DNA of 64,000 bases from Natrinema sp. SYSU A 869 (GTDB lineage Archaea; Halobacteriota; Halobacteria; Halobacteriales; Natrialbaceae): the NCBI RefSeq assembly GCF_019879105.1, contig NZ_CP082248.1, forward strand, positions 496,001 through 560,000, read 5' to 3'. The translations under genes were made by a program, and so were the position numbers. This document shows, piece by piece, positions 43,126 to 52,995 of the stretch; position 1 is the stretch's first letter; every line of letters begins with the position of its first letter. The notes beneath the pieces are model-generated. The model made no database searches and had not been told where the DNA came from. It worked only from the letters and a program-made list of their open reading frames with translations.

Positions 43126-44164
43126 GTGAAACGTATCGCATGGTCACCTTCGCTTTTTATTCCCCTATTTATAAGCATATTCAGTTAGCAGATTATTCTT
43201 CTCTGAATCGACGCTACCTCCGAGAGGGAACAGCATCCCAGAGCTAACAGCATATTCTCGGAGATGCGGATCAATTCGATTCTTTCGAGCGGTTCGTTTC
43301 GCCTATCTTCGTCATTCGTCAGATGGATCTTTATTAGATGTCGTGCTAATAGTGCCGAACGATGCGTTGTAACAGCTGTAACCGTCCACTGGCCGCGCCG
43401 TACGAATATCCCCAGTTCAGGTGTACTCGGTGTGGACACATCCCACCGCAGGGAGCCGACTGACGGCCAGTTGACAGTGTTTCGTATCGTTTCCGACACC
43501 GTTTGTGTCGCCACGATAGTCGCTATTTTGTAGAATCCGGACTATTGATTGAATAGTGAAGATGGCTCTGTGTCAGGCTGGTACGTAGGGGTACCGTTTC
43601 GCACCGGGTTCCGTAGAGTACTGCGAGTAGCCGGCAATAGTCCACCTACGCGCCCACCAGATCTTGTTGGAATGTGCGATCGGGTTGTGATGTTTGACGG
43701 GTTCACTGGCCTCCGGATCGGACACTGTCCGGTCCCACGGTCGCCCGTTGTCGTGAACATGCCACTCAAGGTAATGCTGTCGCTCAACCCGACTCGCTCG
43801 CCGGAGGGGCGATTATCGGTTTCAGGACCGAAGTTGGACTCGTGTTACGCCCTGAAACGGTGTACCCGCCGATCGGGAGCTGTCGAGCGCGATCATGATA
43901 CTTCGTTACCATCGCGCCTGTGCCCTCAAGCCCGACGCCGAACAGGTCTCTGTCACCGATGGTATCATACGTCCGAAAGCCTGCGTACGGGTAGTTCATT
44001 CTGCCCCGCATCGTGTCGTCGATCTCCGACTCGGTTCGCATGTTTTTATATGGTTTCGAGCGGCCGTTTCGAATCGTTCGCGTTGACAGGAATGTCAGTA
44101 TGGGCTGCTAACCAGAGTAATCTAATCCAGTTACTGCATACCAGTTCCTGTCGGTCGTGGTCTC
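43126..44164. other. Decayed region without an intact gene
   Basis: Frames are short or of shadow composition. A minus-strand piece at about 44041-43850 (MNYPYAGFRTYDTIGDRDLF GVGLEGTGAMVTKYHDRARQ) has protein-like composition but I cannot assign it. Probably the remains of further catabolic genes. Confidence 0.4.
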
Positions 44165-44455
44165 TCACTCGCCGATTTCCCGATCGGCGACGAGTGGGAA
44201 TTCGTCACCCGGCTGGTAGAGCGTCGCGTCAACGCGGTCAACCATCGCGTCCAGTGCAGTTGCAAGGTTGATCTCGTCCAGATTTACTGACCGTTCACCA
44301 GTCTCGGTCATCATCAATATCAGGCTTTCGTTGCGTATTTGTGGGCAGATTATTGTTGGATCCCCGGAAGACGTGCTATTGATCGTCTTTGGCTGAATTA
44401 TTAGTTCCCTTGACTCCGGTGACACCTCCATACGTCTCGTTTGTGGTCGGCTCAC
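44165..44455 (-). CDS. Unrecognised ORF, doubtful
   Basis: A 96-codon ORF ending INLATALDAMVDRVDATLYQ PGDEFPLVADREIGE. The C-terminal half has halophile-like acidic composition; the N-terminal half does not. It may be the tail of a dead gene fused to noncoding sequence. Confidence 0.25.
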   Translation of the reverse strand: MSRPQTRRMEVSPESRELIIQPKTINSTSSGDPTIICPQIRNESLILMMTETGERSVNLDEINLATALDAMVDRVDATLYQPGDEFPLVADREIGE

Positions 44456-45424
44456 ACCGTTGCCGATGTATCGATGAATCAGGAGTAACAGACTGAAACG
44501 CTATTGCATTTCTCTGTTAGAGGACGAGGTCTCACAGTGGAAACAGGTCTAATTAGTCGAACCAGACGACTCCCTGTCGACATCTCTCGAGAAATAACTG
44601 TTAACGGTTGCACGACCCGCCAAACTATTTTCTCGCTTTGGTTCCTATCCCGCCTGACTTTCTCTTATAGAGAATGGGCGGATAACTGTCGTAGCGAGCG
44701 AATTTATCACAAAGGAAATTACAAACATATAGCTGTAAGCCAGTCTATTACTGTTCCCGATTCTGCTAGTAGTCTGCAATCGATTACGGCCACAATACTG
44801 TAAATATAGTATGAAATCGGCCGGTTTCGCTAAATCAGAGTCTCTCAGAGAGAATCCGAGCGAAAGGCGCTTGCTGCGTTTGATTGAGCCTATTTACGGT
44901 TATATAATTATCGCATTTTTACATGTATGGAGAGATTATACGGCTGGTCGCAAATCTGTTCCGCTCGGTCTCCCGATAGAGCGGCGATTTTACGATAGTG
45001 TTATCGTAAAGATGCGGAGAACGTTCTCAAATTTCGCTCTGTACTTCAATTCTCCAATAGATACATTAGGCAGAAATTGATATCAAGGTTAGCGAACTAT
45101 AGTAGAATCTGGGAGTCTTTGTAGTGGCACCCGCCGAAGATTGGCGTGTCTCGTTGTCTCTCGAAGATTTGGGGAGAGGTGTGAGTAGACACTTCTGGAA
45201 ATTACTATAAGTGTCTCTAGACTGATCATCTTGTTGTTGCTTGAATTAGTGGTAGAGACGGACGAGCAGTCGCGTTTTCTATCGCCTTTCCTCGAGCAGC
45301 GAAACGGACAGTGTCACTACTTGCTTCCTCCGAAAAGCAGTATTCGAGGTATACCGAATGCGATGTGATTATACTTCGGTTCCTCTCGGTCGGATTCTCT
45401 ATTGAAGAAAACGCTCGTTCGCCC
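44456..45424. other. AT-rich interval without a gene
   Basis: No recognisable gene. ORFs such as 44811-45080 have basic, non-halophile composition. The last 60 bases lead into the second IclR remnant. Confidence 0.45.
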
Positions 45425-45797
45425 GACCAAACTATTAAAAGTCATAGGAGATGAAGCAAAACACCCGATCAAAGCGACCGAGACGACCCTCAAATAATTG
45501 ATCTCCTTAAAGAGCTAGACGGCGCCAGCGTCATAGAAATCGCCGATCGTCTCAATCTCGCTCCGAGTGACGTCCACAAACATCTCAGTACGCTTCAGGA
45601 GCACCGATACATCGTCAACAAGAAGTCCGAATATCGGCTCAGGCTTCGATTCCTCGAGTTAGGCGGATTCACGCGCTATCAGATGAAACTCTATGGCACT
45701 GCGAAACCGGAACTCGAATCAGTAGCCGAAGAGATGGGAGGGAAAACGAATAACCTCGTCGAAGAGCATGGGAACGGGATCTCTCTCGATCGATGAT
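45425..45797 (+). pseudogene. IclR-family regulator, decayed second copy
   Basis: Reads AKHPIKATETTL, a frame break, then LISLKELDGASVIEIADRLN, DVHKHLSTLQEHRYIVNKKS, FLELGGFTRYQMKLYGTAKP and TNNLVEEHGNGISLDR before ending. It parallels the IclR gene at 33326-34053 closely. Only the HTH and the beginning of the effector domain remain. Confidence 0.8.
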
Positions 45798-45950
45798 CAG
45801 TCGAATCTGTCGATTTCGGTTCGCAAGTGTTCGTCGACGACCTCGTCGTCCAGTTAATTCCAAGGCCAGGTTCGGTCGGCACGTCGATGTAGCCATCTTC
45901 AATGAGCGGGTCATCGCGGTCGAGTAGCTCGTCCCACCAGTCGACCTCGA
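45795..45950 (-). pseudogene. Enolase-superfamily (mandelate racemase-like) C-terminal fragment
   Basis: The minus strand reads DPLIEDGYIDVPTEPGLGI, then after a one-base shift ELDDEVVDEHLRTEIDRFD and stop. The GYI.VP..PGLGIE.D pattern is the characteristic end of sugar-acid dehydratases of the enolase superfamily. It abuts the dead IclR copy tail-to-tail. Confidence 0.7.
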
Positions 45951-46131
45951 GGGCGGACACGAGGGTTAGACCGATGAGTGGCAGCGCGACCACGGCCGCT
46001 ATGGAAAGCCATCGGAGCCGGCCCCGTCGAAGCCCGACATCTGACAGTTGGATATTCTGTGAGAGGCAGACTGCAAGGCCAGCAATCATCCACGAGAACA
46101 TGTAGACCAGCGCGATTGTAATCGGGCTCAC
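45951..46131 (-). pseudogene. Membrane-protein fragment fused to the enolase remnant
   Basis: MSPITIALVYMFSWMIAGLA and RLRWLSIAAVVALPLIGLTL form two hydrophobic helices in frame with the enolase-superfamily tail. The fusion has no functional sense and marks a deletion junction. Confidence 0.45.
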
Positions 46132-46230
46132 GTTTGCACTGTCTGCAATGGCGCTGTTCAGATATAGTCTGAAAAGCGAGGTGATCAGAATTCTAGGTGT
46201 CTATGCCAGAATTCAGCCGCCTCAACGGCG

Positions 46231-46443
46231 CTATAGTAACCGTTAGAACTTTTCACTCAGAGATTGTTGCTAAACGTAGTGGATCATCTCGACAAAATCT
46301 CTGTCGAGGAATTGCAAGATTACCTCGACAACGTGGAGGGAAAGAAGCCGATGCAACGACTCTTAGCGGCAATAGCGTACAAAAACGGCGTCACGTAGAC
46401 TGAGTTATCTGAGTGGTACGACGTTCAGCGACGAACGATTGAT
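46231..46443 (+). mobile_element. IS630-family element, left-end remnant (copy 2)
   Basis: Begins with CTATAGTAACCGTTAGAAC and follows the other copies through the HTH start (DHLDKISVEELQDYLDNVEG; stop codons inside) up to about 46443, where similarity ends. Right half missing. Confidence 0.9.
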
Positions 46444-46904
46444 TATTGTTTTTCGTATAGGTGATAATACGGGATAGGGACTCTATTTTATGTATTATCG
46501 TCCTTGTAGTGACAGAGAATCCCACGGAGAAGAAAAACGCAGATATGCTTCCTGAGAATGTGCTGACTTGTAGAAGCAGAAGGGACCGCCTTCATTACTC
46601 GTTCTATGTTAATAATAGAAATTAATTTTGGTGGTTATATGACCTAATAGGGCATATGATTTCGTATATTCGGAAACGAAGAGGAGAGTGGACATTTACC
46701 CCACATCTTTATATCCACCTTCCACTCCTAGTGAATATACATAGTATCTTGCAGATGTACCGACCATATGTGGATTTTCCCATAAGCAAGTGTAATTTAC
46801 ATACCATGATGGTTTCGATGATCGATATTTTATTACAGTCCTATGCCTGTAATCCTGTGTAGGTTCGAACCTTGCTACGATCCCGAATATCGGGATGGGA
46901 ACGA
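46444..46904. other. AT-rich interval without a gene
   Basis: No recognisable gene or repeat. The plus-strand ORF at 46656-46862 has non-halophile composition. Confidence 0.4.
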
Positions 46905-47123
46905 GACAGTACGAAAAAGATAGTGCTGGAGCACAAGGGCGACCTGTGCGACACCCACGTCGTTCAAGTCAACCCGCGTGACACGACCAAAGAGTGTGCA
47001 AAGTGTGGTGGGAGACAGACAAACCGTTATGGGTACGGGAACACAGTTGCCCGTCGTGTGGGTTTGAGGCGGGCAGGGATGCGAATGCATCGTACAATGT
47101 TCTTTCTCACGGTCTTCAACAGC
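46905..47123 (+). pseudogene. TnpB (IS200/IS605-type) C-terminal fragment interrupted by IS630
   Basis: Reads KIVLEHKGDLCDTHVVQVNP RDTTKECAKCG, then one base out ETDKPLWVREHSCPSCGFEA GRDANASYNVLSHGLQQ. This is the zinc-finger and final RuvC-like segment of TnpB (CxxC...CxxC, then RD.NA). The sequence stops exactly at the IS630 end (47124). Confidence 0.8.
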
Positions 47124-47170
47124 TATAGTAACCGTTAGAATTTTTCGCCCGTAGATTGTTACTGTAGACA

Positions 47171-47695
47171 ATGGACAATCTCGACGAGATTTCCGTTGAA
47201 GAACTCCAAGACGCCCTTGACAAGGTTGAGGGAAACAAGCCGACACAACGGTTGTTAGCGGCGATTGAGTACAAGAACGGCGTGACACAGACCGAACTTG
47301 CAGAGTGGCACGACACTGGTCGAAGGACGATCTACAGTTGGCTCATGCGACTCGATACGGACGAACCGCTTGAGCAAGCCGTCTCTGATGCTCACCGATC
47401 CGGGAGAAAACGAAAGCTCTCAGAAACACAGCAAGAAGAGTTTGAACAAACCGTTCACGAACCTCCCGAGGAAGTCGGGATCGACGCGCCGGCATGGACG
47501 CCGGCGCTCGTCCAGGAGTTTCTTGAAGAAACCTACGGCGTCGAGTACTCCTATCCGAGTTGCCGGCGGTTGCTCAAAGAAGCTGGATTGAGTTACCAAA
47601 AACCGCGCCGCACAGCCGCCGAAGCCGAGGAATCCGACACAGAAGAGTTCCGTGACGAACTCAAAAAAAGCGAGCGGAGATGGACGCCACAGTAG
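47171..47695 (+). CDS. IS630 transposase, HTH half (ORF A)
   Basis: A 174-residue ORF: HTH region (GVTQTELAEWHDTGRRTIYS), linker (SGRKRKLSETQQEEFEQTVH) and DNA-binding helix bundle (LKEAGLSYQKPRRTAAEAEE). It ends shortly after a run of seven A (47663-47669). A -1 slip there would fuse it to ORF B (KKKRAEMDATV). Confidence 0.85.
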   Translation: MDNLDEISVEELQDALDKVEGNKPTQRLLAAIEYKNGVTQTELAEWHDTGRRTIYSWLMRLDTDEPLEQAVSDAHRSGRKRKLSETQQEEFEQTVHEPPEEVGIDAPAWTPALVQEFLEETYGVEYSYPSCRRLLKEAGLSYQKPRRTAAEAEESDTEEFRDELKKSERRWTPQ

Positions 47696-48171
47696 TCTGC
47701 ATCGATCAGACCAAGAAATCCGTCCAGGTTGAGCCGCGTGCCGCGTGGTTTCCGCGCGGCACGCGGCCGAGCGTCGAACTTTCTGGCCAACACGACTGGA
47801 CGTGTCTGCTCGGCGCGATCACCGAAGACGGCGAGTGCTTCTTCTCACGATTCACCGAGTACGTCACTGCCGATCACGCGAAACATTTCATTCTCGCGTT
47901 ATGCAAAGAATTCGAAGAAGATCTAATCATCGTGCTCGATGGAGCGCCGTATTTCCAGGCATCGGCCGTCACGGACCTGGCGGCCCGTGACGACCTCGCC
48001 TTCGTCACGTTACCGGCGTACTCTCCTGAACTCAACCCGGTCGAAGAGTGCTGGCGACAGCTCCAAACGGCTCTCAGCAATCGGTTTTTTGACTCACTTG
48101 GCGAGTTAACAACGGCGATCGATACCGCACTTAATCAGCTCTCTGTACCAAAGATGAGCAGTTATTTCTAA
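47680..48171 (+). CDS. IS630 transposase, DDE catalytic half (ORF B)
   Basis: A 163-residue ORF: the first catalytic Asp is in VVCIDQTKK, the second in VVLDGAPYFQASAV-like IIVLDGAPYFQ, and the Glu in YSPELNPVEECWRQL (D-D-E triad of IS630/Tc1). Overlaps ORF A by 16 bases. Contains the 13-bp-arm palindrome at 47733-47767. Confidence 0.88.
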   Translation: MDATVVCIDQTKKSVQVEPRAAWFPRGTRPSVELSGQHDWTCLLGAITEDGECFFSRFTEYVTADHAKHFILALCKEFEEDLIIVLDGAPYFQASAVTDLAARDDLAFVTLPAYSPELNPVEECWRQLQTALSNRFFDSLGELTTAIDTALNQLSVPKMSSYF

Positions 48172-48182
48172 CTCCTACTATA

Positions 48183-48815
48183 GGTGAACCCCACTACAGC
48201 CGAGAGTTCCAGCATCACCTCGCAATCCTCAAGCGGGACGGCTACCTAGAGGAGGACGACGGGACGCTCCACATCGCGATCGACATCGACGGCGGCGACG
48301 AGGAGTTTCTAGCCGGCGACGTCACGGCCACGATCCGATCGGCCCGCCAAGCGGACCTCTCGGGGATCATCGGTGCGATCCGCCAGGTTGTCGAAGAGAT
48401 GACGTACATCGTCGCAGAGGGCGTCGCGGACGAACTCGATCACGAGAACGTGCTGTTCCGGCACAACGAGATGGAGTCGCGGATGTTCTTCGTCGCGACC
48501 GTCGACGACGAGGTCGTCGGCTGGGCGCACCTCCGGGTCCCAAACCTCGAGAAGCTGAACCACACCGCAGAACTGACGATCGGCGTCCTCGAGGAGTACC
48601 GCGGGAACGGAATCGGCAGCCAGTTACTCGAACTCTCCCTCGAGTGGGCCCGCGCGAACGAGCGCGAGAAGGTGTATCAAAGCGTCCCCTCGACCAACGA
48701 GGCGGCGATCGAGTTCTTCGAATCGCGCGGGTGGGCGGTCGAAGCGATCAGGGAGAACCACTACCGGCTCGACGATGAGTATATCGATGAAGTGATGATG
48801 GCAATACGGCTGTAG
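48183..48815 (+). pseudogene. GNAT acetyltransferase, 5' end removed by IS630
   Basis: The frame is open from the IS630 end: HYSREFQHHLAILKRDGYLE, then ATIRSARQADLSGIIGAIRQ and the GNAT core HTAELTIGVLEEYRGNGIGS QLLELSLEWAR with the R/Q-x-x-G-x-G/A acetyl-CoA loop (YRGNGIG). The C-terminus (IEFFESRGWAVEAIRENHYR) is complete. The original start is missing; an internal ATG at 48399 would remove the first strands of the domain. It may still make a partial product. Confidence 0.8.
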
Positions 48816-49032
48816 CTTCCGGCAGTCCTCGCAGCCATCCCGCGTCGGATCTGGCTGGTCGGCGGTTTCTGCTATTGCCCCCTTCGAGGCGTTCTAGTCG
48901 CCGGTCGCTGGTTTGTGTCGACACTGTCAGGTCTCGTCGTGGTGTGTGACTCTCTACCCTAACATCATTATACAATATAATTATTCGCTCATCCCGACCA
49001 GTCGTAACTTCCAGTAGCGAGGAGTTCGTTAG

Positions 49033-49926
49033 TTGCTGTTGATAGACAGGGACTCGGTAGAAGTGTTCCTTCCTGATCCGGACGACTGCTACGAGCGACT
49101 CCGTCGCGCCCGCTTCGGCGCGACGGTGTCGTGCGTCTATTGCGGGGAGAGCGATCCAGTCATCAAGAAGGGAACGACGGGAAAAGACGCTCAACAGTAC
49201 CGGTGCAAGGAGTGTGAGACGTATTTCAACGATTTCGCGGACTCATTTTTCGAGCATCGCAAGTTCCCCATCGAGGAGATGTTCTACATGATCAAGGAGA
49301 TGTGATCTGTGCCGACCGCACAGATCGCGTCGGAACTGCAGCGAGACTACGAAGCGGTGTTGAACTTCCGTCACGATCTGCAGGAGTTGTGCGGTGAGTT
49401 GGACGATCTGACGCTTTCGGACGTGTGTGAAGCCGACGAAATCTACGTGACAGCGGGTGAGAAGGGGATCGAGAAGGAAGATGAGAGTCCGCGCTCGCGC
49501 GGACTCAAAAAGGGACGAGGAAGCTTCGAATCGGACAAACCGCCAGTCGTGACACTCGTCCGTCGCTCCGACGGACGAGTTGAGTTTCTGGTTCAAGAAA
49601 CTCTCCAGGACGTGAACGAAGAGATTGCCGACCGGGGTGATGAGACGGTGATTCTGTGTACCGACGACTATACGATCTACGATGACATCGACGAATACGA
49701 CGGAATTGACGCTCATCTAGCGATCACGCACGATGACACGTATGTGATCGGTAACGCCCACGTAAACAGCTGTGAGAACCGCCACAGCTTCCTTCGCCAG
49801 TGGCTGGCGAAGTTCAGAGGCGTCTCGAATCATCATCTTCAGGGCTCCCTCAACTTTCTCGCTCTCTTGCTGAATGATGACGTCAACTGGTTCAGCAAAA
49901 TCCTGAGTTACGAGTCATCGAGATGA
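49033..49926 (+). pseudogene. IS1595-family transposase with in-frame stop
   Basis: First part: zinc ribbon CVYCGESDP...YRCKECETYFNDF, then FPIEEMFYMIKEM and TGA at 49303-49305. The same frame continues PTAQIASELQRDYEAVLNFR, the DDE domain (SDVCEADEIYVTAGEKGIEK, TDDYTIYDDIDEYDGIDAHL) and the C-terminal ENRHSFLRQWLAKFRGVSNH. One nonsense change divides an otherwise complete 297-codon gene. No clear terminal repeats found around it. Confidence 0.85.
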
Positions 49927-49935
49927 GCGTCGACC

Positions 49936-50229
49936 GATAAGCCGCTGTGGGTCCGCGAATACTCCTGTCCCTCGTGCGAGTTCACCGCCGATAGGGACTG
50001 GAACGCGGCTTGGAACATTCTTTCTCGCGGCATCAAGCAGTTAGGAGCGGGACGCTCCGAATCAACGTCCTCAGAACCGTCCGGCTCTGATGGGCTGCAA
50101 AAATTACATAGTGATTTTCGCACGCCTGTGGAGACTGCGCTCCCTACGGGAACCACTTCGGTTCCTGCAAAGCGCGTCTTGGAAGCAGGAAATCCCTCCC
50201 TCAAGGAGCGAGCGAGTAAGGTGGGGTAG
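49936..50229 (+). pseudogene. TnpB C-terminal fragment
   Basis: Frame reads DKPLWVREYSCPSCEFTADR DWNAAWNILSRGIKQLGAGR and ends LKERASKVG-TAG. This is the last part of a TnpB/IS1341-type protein (CxxC, RD.NAA.NIL). The 5' portion, with the guide-endonuclease core, is absent. Confidence 0.8.
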
Positions 50230-50247
50230 TTCACCGCCTGCTCCGAT

Positions 50248-52995
50248 TCATCCCACGGTAGCCTGTCTCGTCTCGTGCACGTTCGTCGCTTCTCGGTGGT
50301 TTTTTGCCACGAGGACGACGAACAGTACGAATCCGATGCCACGAAGCGTGAGATCGATCAGGAGCGCGTCGACCGAGACGGTCACGCCGGCGAATCCGAG
50401 GAGATCGAACACTGATGCTGAAAGCAGCTGCGGTGCCATAAGCAGCAGCGAACTGAGCGCGAAGCCGGTCCGCTCGGCGCGATTGACGCTTGTATACAGC
50501 GTCCCGATAACGGTCGCACCTAGGGCGATCACCCCGAGGAAGACGCCAATTACGGGAACCACGATCTCCGGAACAGAGTACGACAACTCTGCGAGGTCGC
50601 TGAAGCCGACGACACGATACTGCTCGCGGATCGGCAACTCGTCGGCGTTGGCCTTCTCACGAAGCAGCACGATGCCGGGCGCAAGGACGAACGCGAAGGG
50701 GACGATCGCCTTGTTCAGCGACAGCGAGAACGCTTTTACGCCCGTCTCGAACGGATCCGACTTGGCCACTCCACTCGCGGCATAGGCGGCGACAGCAACC
50801 GGGGGCGTGATGTCAGCGATAACGCCGAAGTAGAGGATAAACAGGTGCGCGGCGAGAAGCGGGATACCGAACTCGACGAGCGGCGTAGCGAGCATCGAGA
50901 TGAGGATGATGTAGGTGACCGTCGTCGGCATCCCCATTCCGAGGATGATGCTGGCTACGGCCGTCACGAGCAACATAATCACGATCGACCCACCCGACAG
51001 TGCGAGCAGCAGCGATGTGAGGTTCGGGCCAAGCCCAGAGACGCTGATGACTCCCGGAATGATACCAGCAGCTGCGACGGCAATCACGACTGGAACGGCC
51101 GTCCGCGCACCTTCGTCCATCGACTTGACGACGAACGTACCGAGGCGGAACAGTTGGCAATCACCGAGATTACGGCTGGTTCGATCGCCGATCGAGTCGG
51201 CGGCCGTCTGGACCGTCAGGTTGAGGTCGAGAAGTGGCGCATCGATGTCCGGACGAGACACCAACGTCAGCACACCGGCCAGCATCGCGTACCAGCCGAT
51301 CCGGGAGATGACACGGTCAATCGCCTCCCCGATGGGTACTCCAGCCCCACCGGCTCCAGTGACGAGTGCGGTAACCGGGATACCAGCGAAGACGTAGCTT
51401 GCCAGTTCAACGCCAACGATGGCCACGAAAATCCCGAGGAGCCGCCCGCGCGTTTCCTCACTGTATGCCGAGACGAGCGAGATCAGCGCGACGAGCGCAA
51501 CGAGAGTGAACCATGCTGACCGCGAGACGGACAGCCGCTCGATGATAAGGTAGTACAATAGTAATCCGATCGGGACGAGGTAGAACCACCCGTGTTTGAA
51601 GTGTGTCCCGAGCGAAACAGTGTCGATGTCCGCGACGCCGCCGATCCCCTCTTCGACCGCCTTGAGATGGACCATTACCCAGACGCCAAAGAAGAAGACG
51701 ATCGCCGGAATCGTCGCAAGGATAATGATATCCGCGAACGGCGTCGCCGTGTACTGGACCATAAGGAACGCGGCGGCACCCATCACTGGCGGAAGAATCT
51801 GTCCGCCAGAGGATGCCGAGGACTCGACCGCGCCAGAGAACTCCGGTGAGTACCCCGAACGCTTCATCAGTGGGATCGTAAACGCGCCGGTGGTGACCGT
51901 GTTGGCAATCGATGATCCTGAGATCGTCCCCATGAAGCCGCTTGCGAGGATGCTCGCCTTCGCTGGGCCGCCCTTGCGATCTCCAGTGGCCGCATACGCA
52001 AGGTCGATGAACCACTGGCCAGCGCCACTCATCTCCAAGAAGGCACCGAAGAGGATGAAGATGTAAATAAAGCTTACCGACACCGTCACCGGAATGCCGA
52101 AGACCCCATTTTCGGTGTTGTACCAGAGGTTCTGAACGATGCTCGGCCAGGTCAACTCGTTGACCGCGAGCAGGCCGATGAAGGGCGTCTCGCCGCTGAT
52201 GAGGTAGCCCCAGCGCGCATAGACGATGAACGTTGCGACGATGATCATGAGCGGGAGGCCGAGCGTCCGGCGGGTGGCCTCGAGCACCAAAAGGACGCCG
52301 ATCCCGCCAAGTGCCATCGCGTAAGAGTACTCGCTAACGAATGGAACGCCACCAAGGACGGGTTGGAGGAACGGGTACACCTCGGTGACCGGCCGCCCAA
52401 ACGTGAGCCCGAATACCCGCATGTTCTGAATTTCGGAGAACTCTGTCAGGAAGTAGATCGCCGATAGTATCGAGGCGACCATACACAGGAGGTCGAATGG
52501 TGTTACCCGCTCCCGGTTGGGGTCAAGGAACGCCCACCGAAACGTGGCTCGAGCGCGCGCAAGCAGGCGCGTGACGAGGTTTTGATCACCGAGTCTGCGG
52601 GACGCGGCGGGGACGATCCGGCCTAGGTTTCGCGTGACGATCCCATCACCCATACTCGCCGGGAACAGCAGGAACGTGAGTACGAGCGCAAACGAGACGT
52701 GTACCGCGTTCGCCTGCAGGAGCTGTAGCGAGACCCCCCAGTTGTCGACGATCGGCAACCAAATCGTGAACGAGAAGCCGCGTGCGGCCAAGAACAGTTG
52801 AAAAACTGAAAATAGGATACCGATTGCCGCGACGGCCACCGCGGCAACCCCCTGCAGCGACCGCCGGCGTTCGATTTCATCGATCAACTCCTCGGCCTCT
52901 TCGTGGGAGACCTCCTCAGTCAGTTCGTCGGTCGTTCTATCCTGATCGTCGTTGGGCCCGTCAGAACCACTGTCCGATGGATCGTTCGTGTTCAT
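50248..52995 (-). CDS. TRAP transporter fused permease (DctQM fusion, TAXI type)
   Basis: A 915-residue membrane protein. A charged N-terminus of about 45 residues is followed by the small-permease part (to about residue 230) and the large-permease part with GTISGSSIANTVTTGAFTIP, LPPVMGAAAFLMVQYTATPF, GMGMPTTVTYIILISMLATP and DITPPVAVAAYAASGVAKSD, all hallmarks of the fused TAXI-TRAP permeases. The C-terminal 150 residues add further helices. Its start overlaps the DUF1850 gene by ATGA. Na+-coupled uptake, likely of dicarboxylates or glutamate-like compounds. Confidence 0.92.
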   Translation of the reverse strand: MNTNDPSDSGSDGPNDDQDRTTDELTEEVSHEEAEELIDEIERRRSLQGVAAVAVAAIGILFSVFQLFLAARGFSFTIWLPIVDNWGVSLQLLQANAVHVSFALVLTFLLFPASMGDGIVTRNLGRIVPAASRRLGDQNLVTRLLARARATFRWAFLDPNRERVTPFDLLCMVASILSAIYFLTEFSEIQNMRVFGLTFGRPVTEVYPFLQPVLGGVPFVSEYSYAMALGGIGVLLVLEATRRTLGLPLMIIVATFIVYARWGYLISGETPFIGLLAVNELTWPSIVQNLWYNTENGVFGIPVTVSVSFIYIFILFGAFLEMSGAGQWFIDLAYAATGDRKGGPAKASILASGFMGTISGSSIANTVTTGAFTIPLMKRSGYSPEFSGAVESSASSGGQILPPVMGAAAFLMVQYTATPFADIIILATIPAIVFFFGVWVMVHLKAVEEGIGGVADIDTVSLGTHFKHGWFYLVPIGLLLYYLIIERLSVSRSAWFTLVALVALISLVSAYSEETRGRLLGIFVAIVGVELASYVFAGIPVTALVTGAGGAGVPIGEAIDRVISRIGWYAMLAGVLTLVSRPDIDAPLLDLNLTVQTAADSIGDRTSRNLGDCQLFRLGTFVVKSMDEGARTAVPVVIAVAAAGIIPGVISVSGLGPNLTSLLLALSGGSIVIMLLVTAVASIILGMGMPTTVTYIILISMLATPLVEFGIPLLAAHLFILYFGVIADITPPVAVAAYAASGVAKSDPFETGVKAFSLSLNKAIVPFAFVLAPGIVLLREKANADELPIREQYRVVGFSDLAELSYSVPEIVVPVIGVFLGVIALGATVIGTLYTSVNRAERTGFALSSLLLMAPQLLSASVFDLLGFAGVTVSVDALLIDLTLRGIGFVLFVVLVAKNHREATNVHETRQATVG

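Larger units (their letters stand above)
47124..48183 (+). mobile_element. IS630-family element, copy 3 (best preserved)
   Basis: 1060 bp bounded by CTATAGTAACCGTTAGAAT and TCTAACTCCTACTATAG. Holds two transposase ORFs overlapping in different frames. It lies between a truncated tnpB and a 5'-truncated acetyltransferase, which do not belong together, so deletion accompanied or followed insertion. Confidence 0.92.

Noticed and set aside
43549-44271. Plus-strand ORF of 240 codons
   Set aside because: Composition is Arg/Ser/Cys/Pro-rich as in reverse-strand shadows, and the opposite strand holds more protein-like scraps.
44811-45080. Plus-strand ORF of 89 codons
   Set aside because: Basic, isoleucine/arginine-rich composition unlike neighbouring haloarchaeal proteins, no start-site signals and no motif; probably chance in AT-rich DNA.
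46905-50229. Possible RNA-guided TnpB system
   Set aside because: Both TnpB pieces are C-terminal fragments without the nuclease core and no intact tnpA or guide region is visible.
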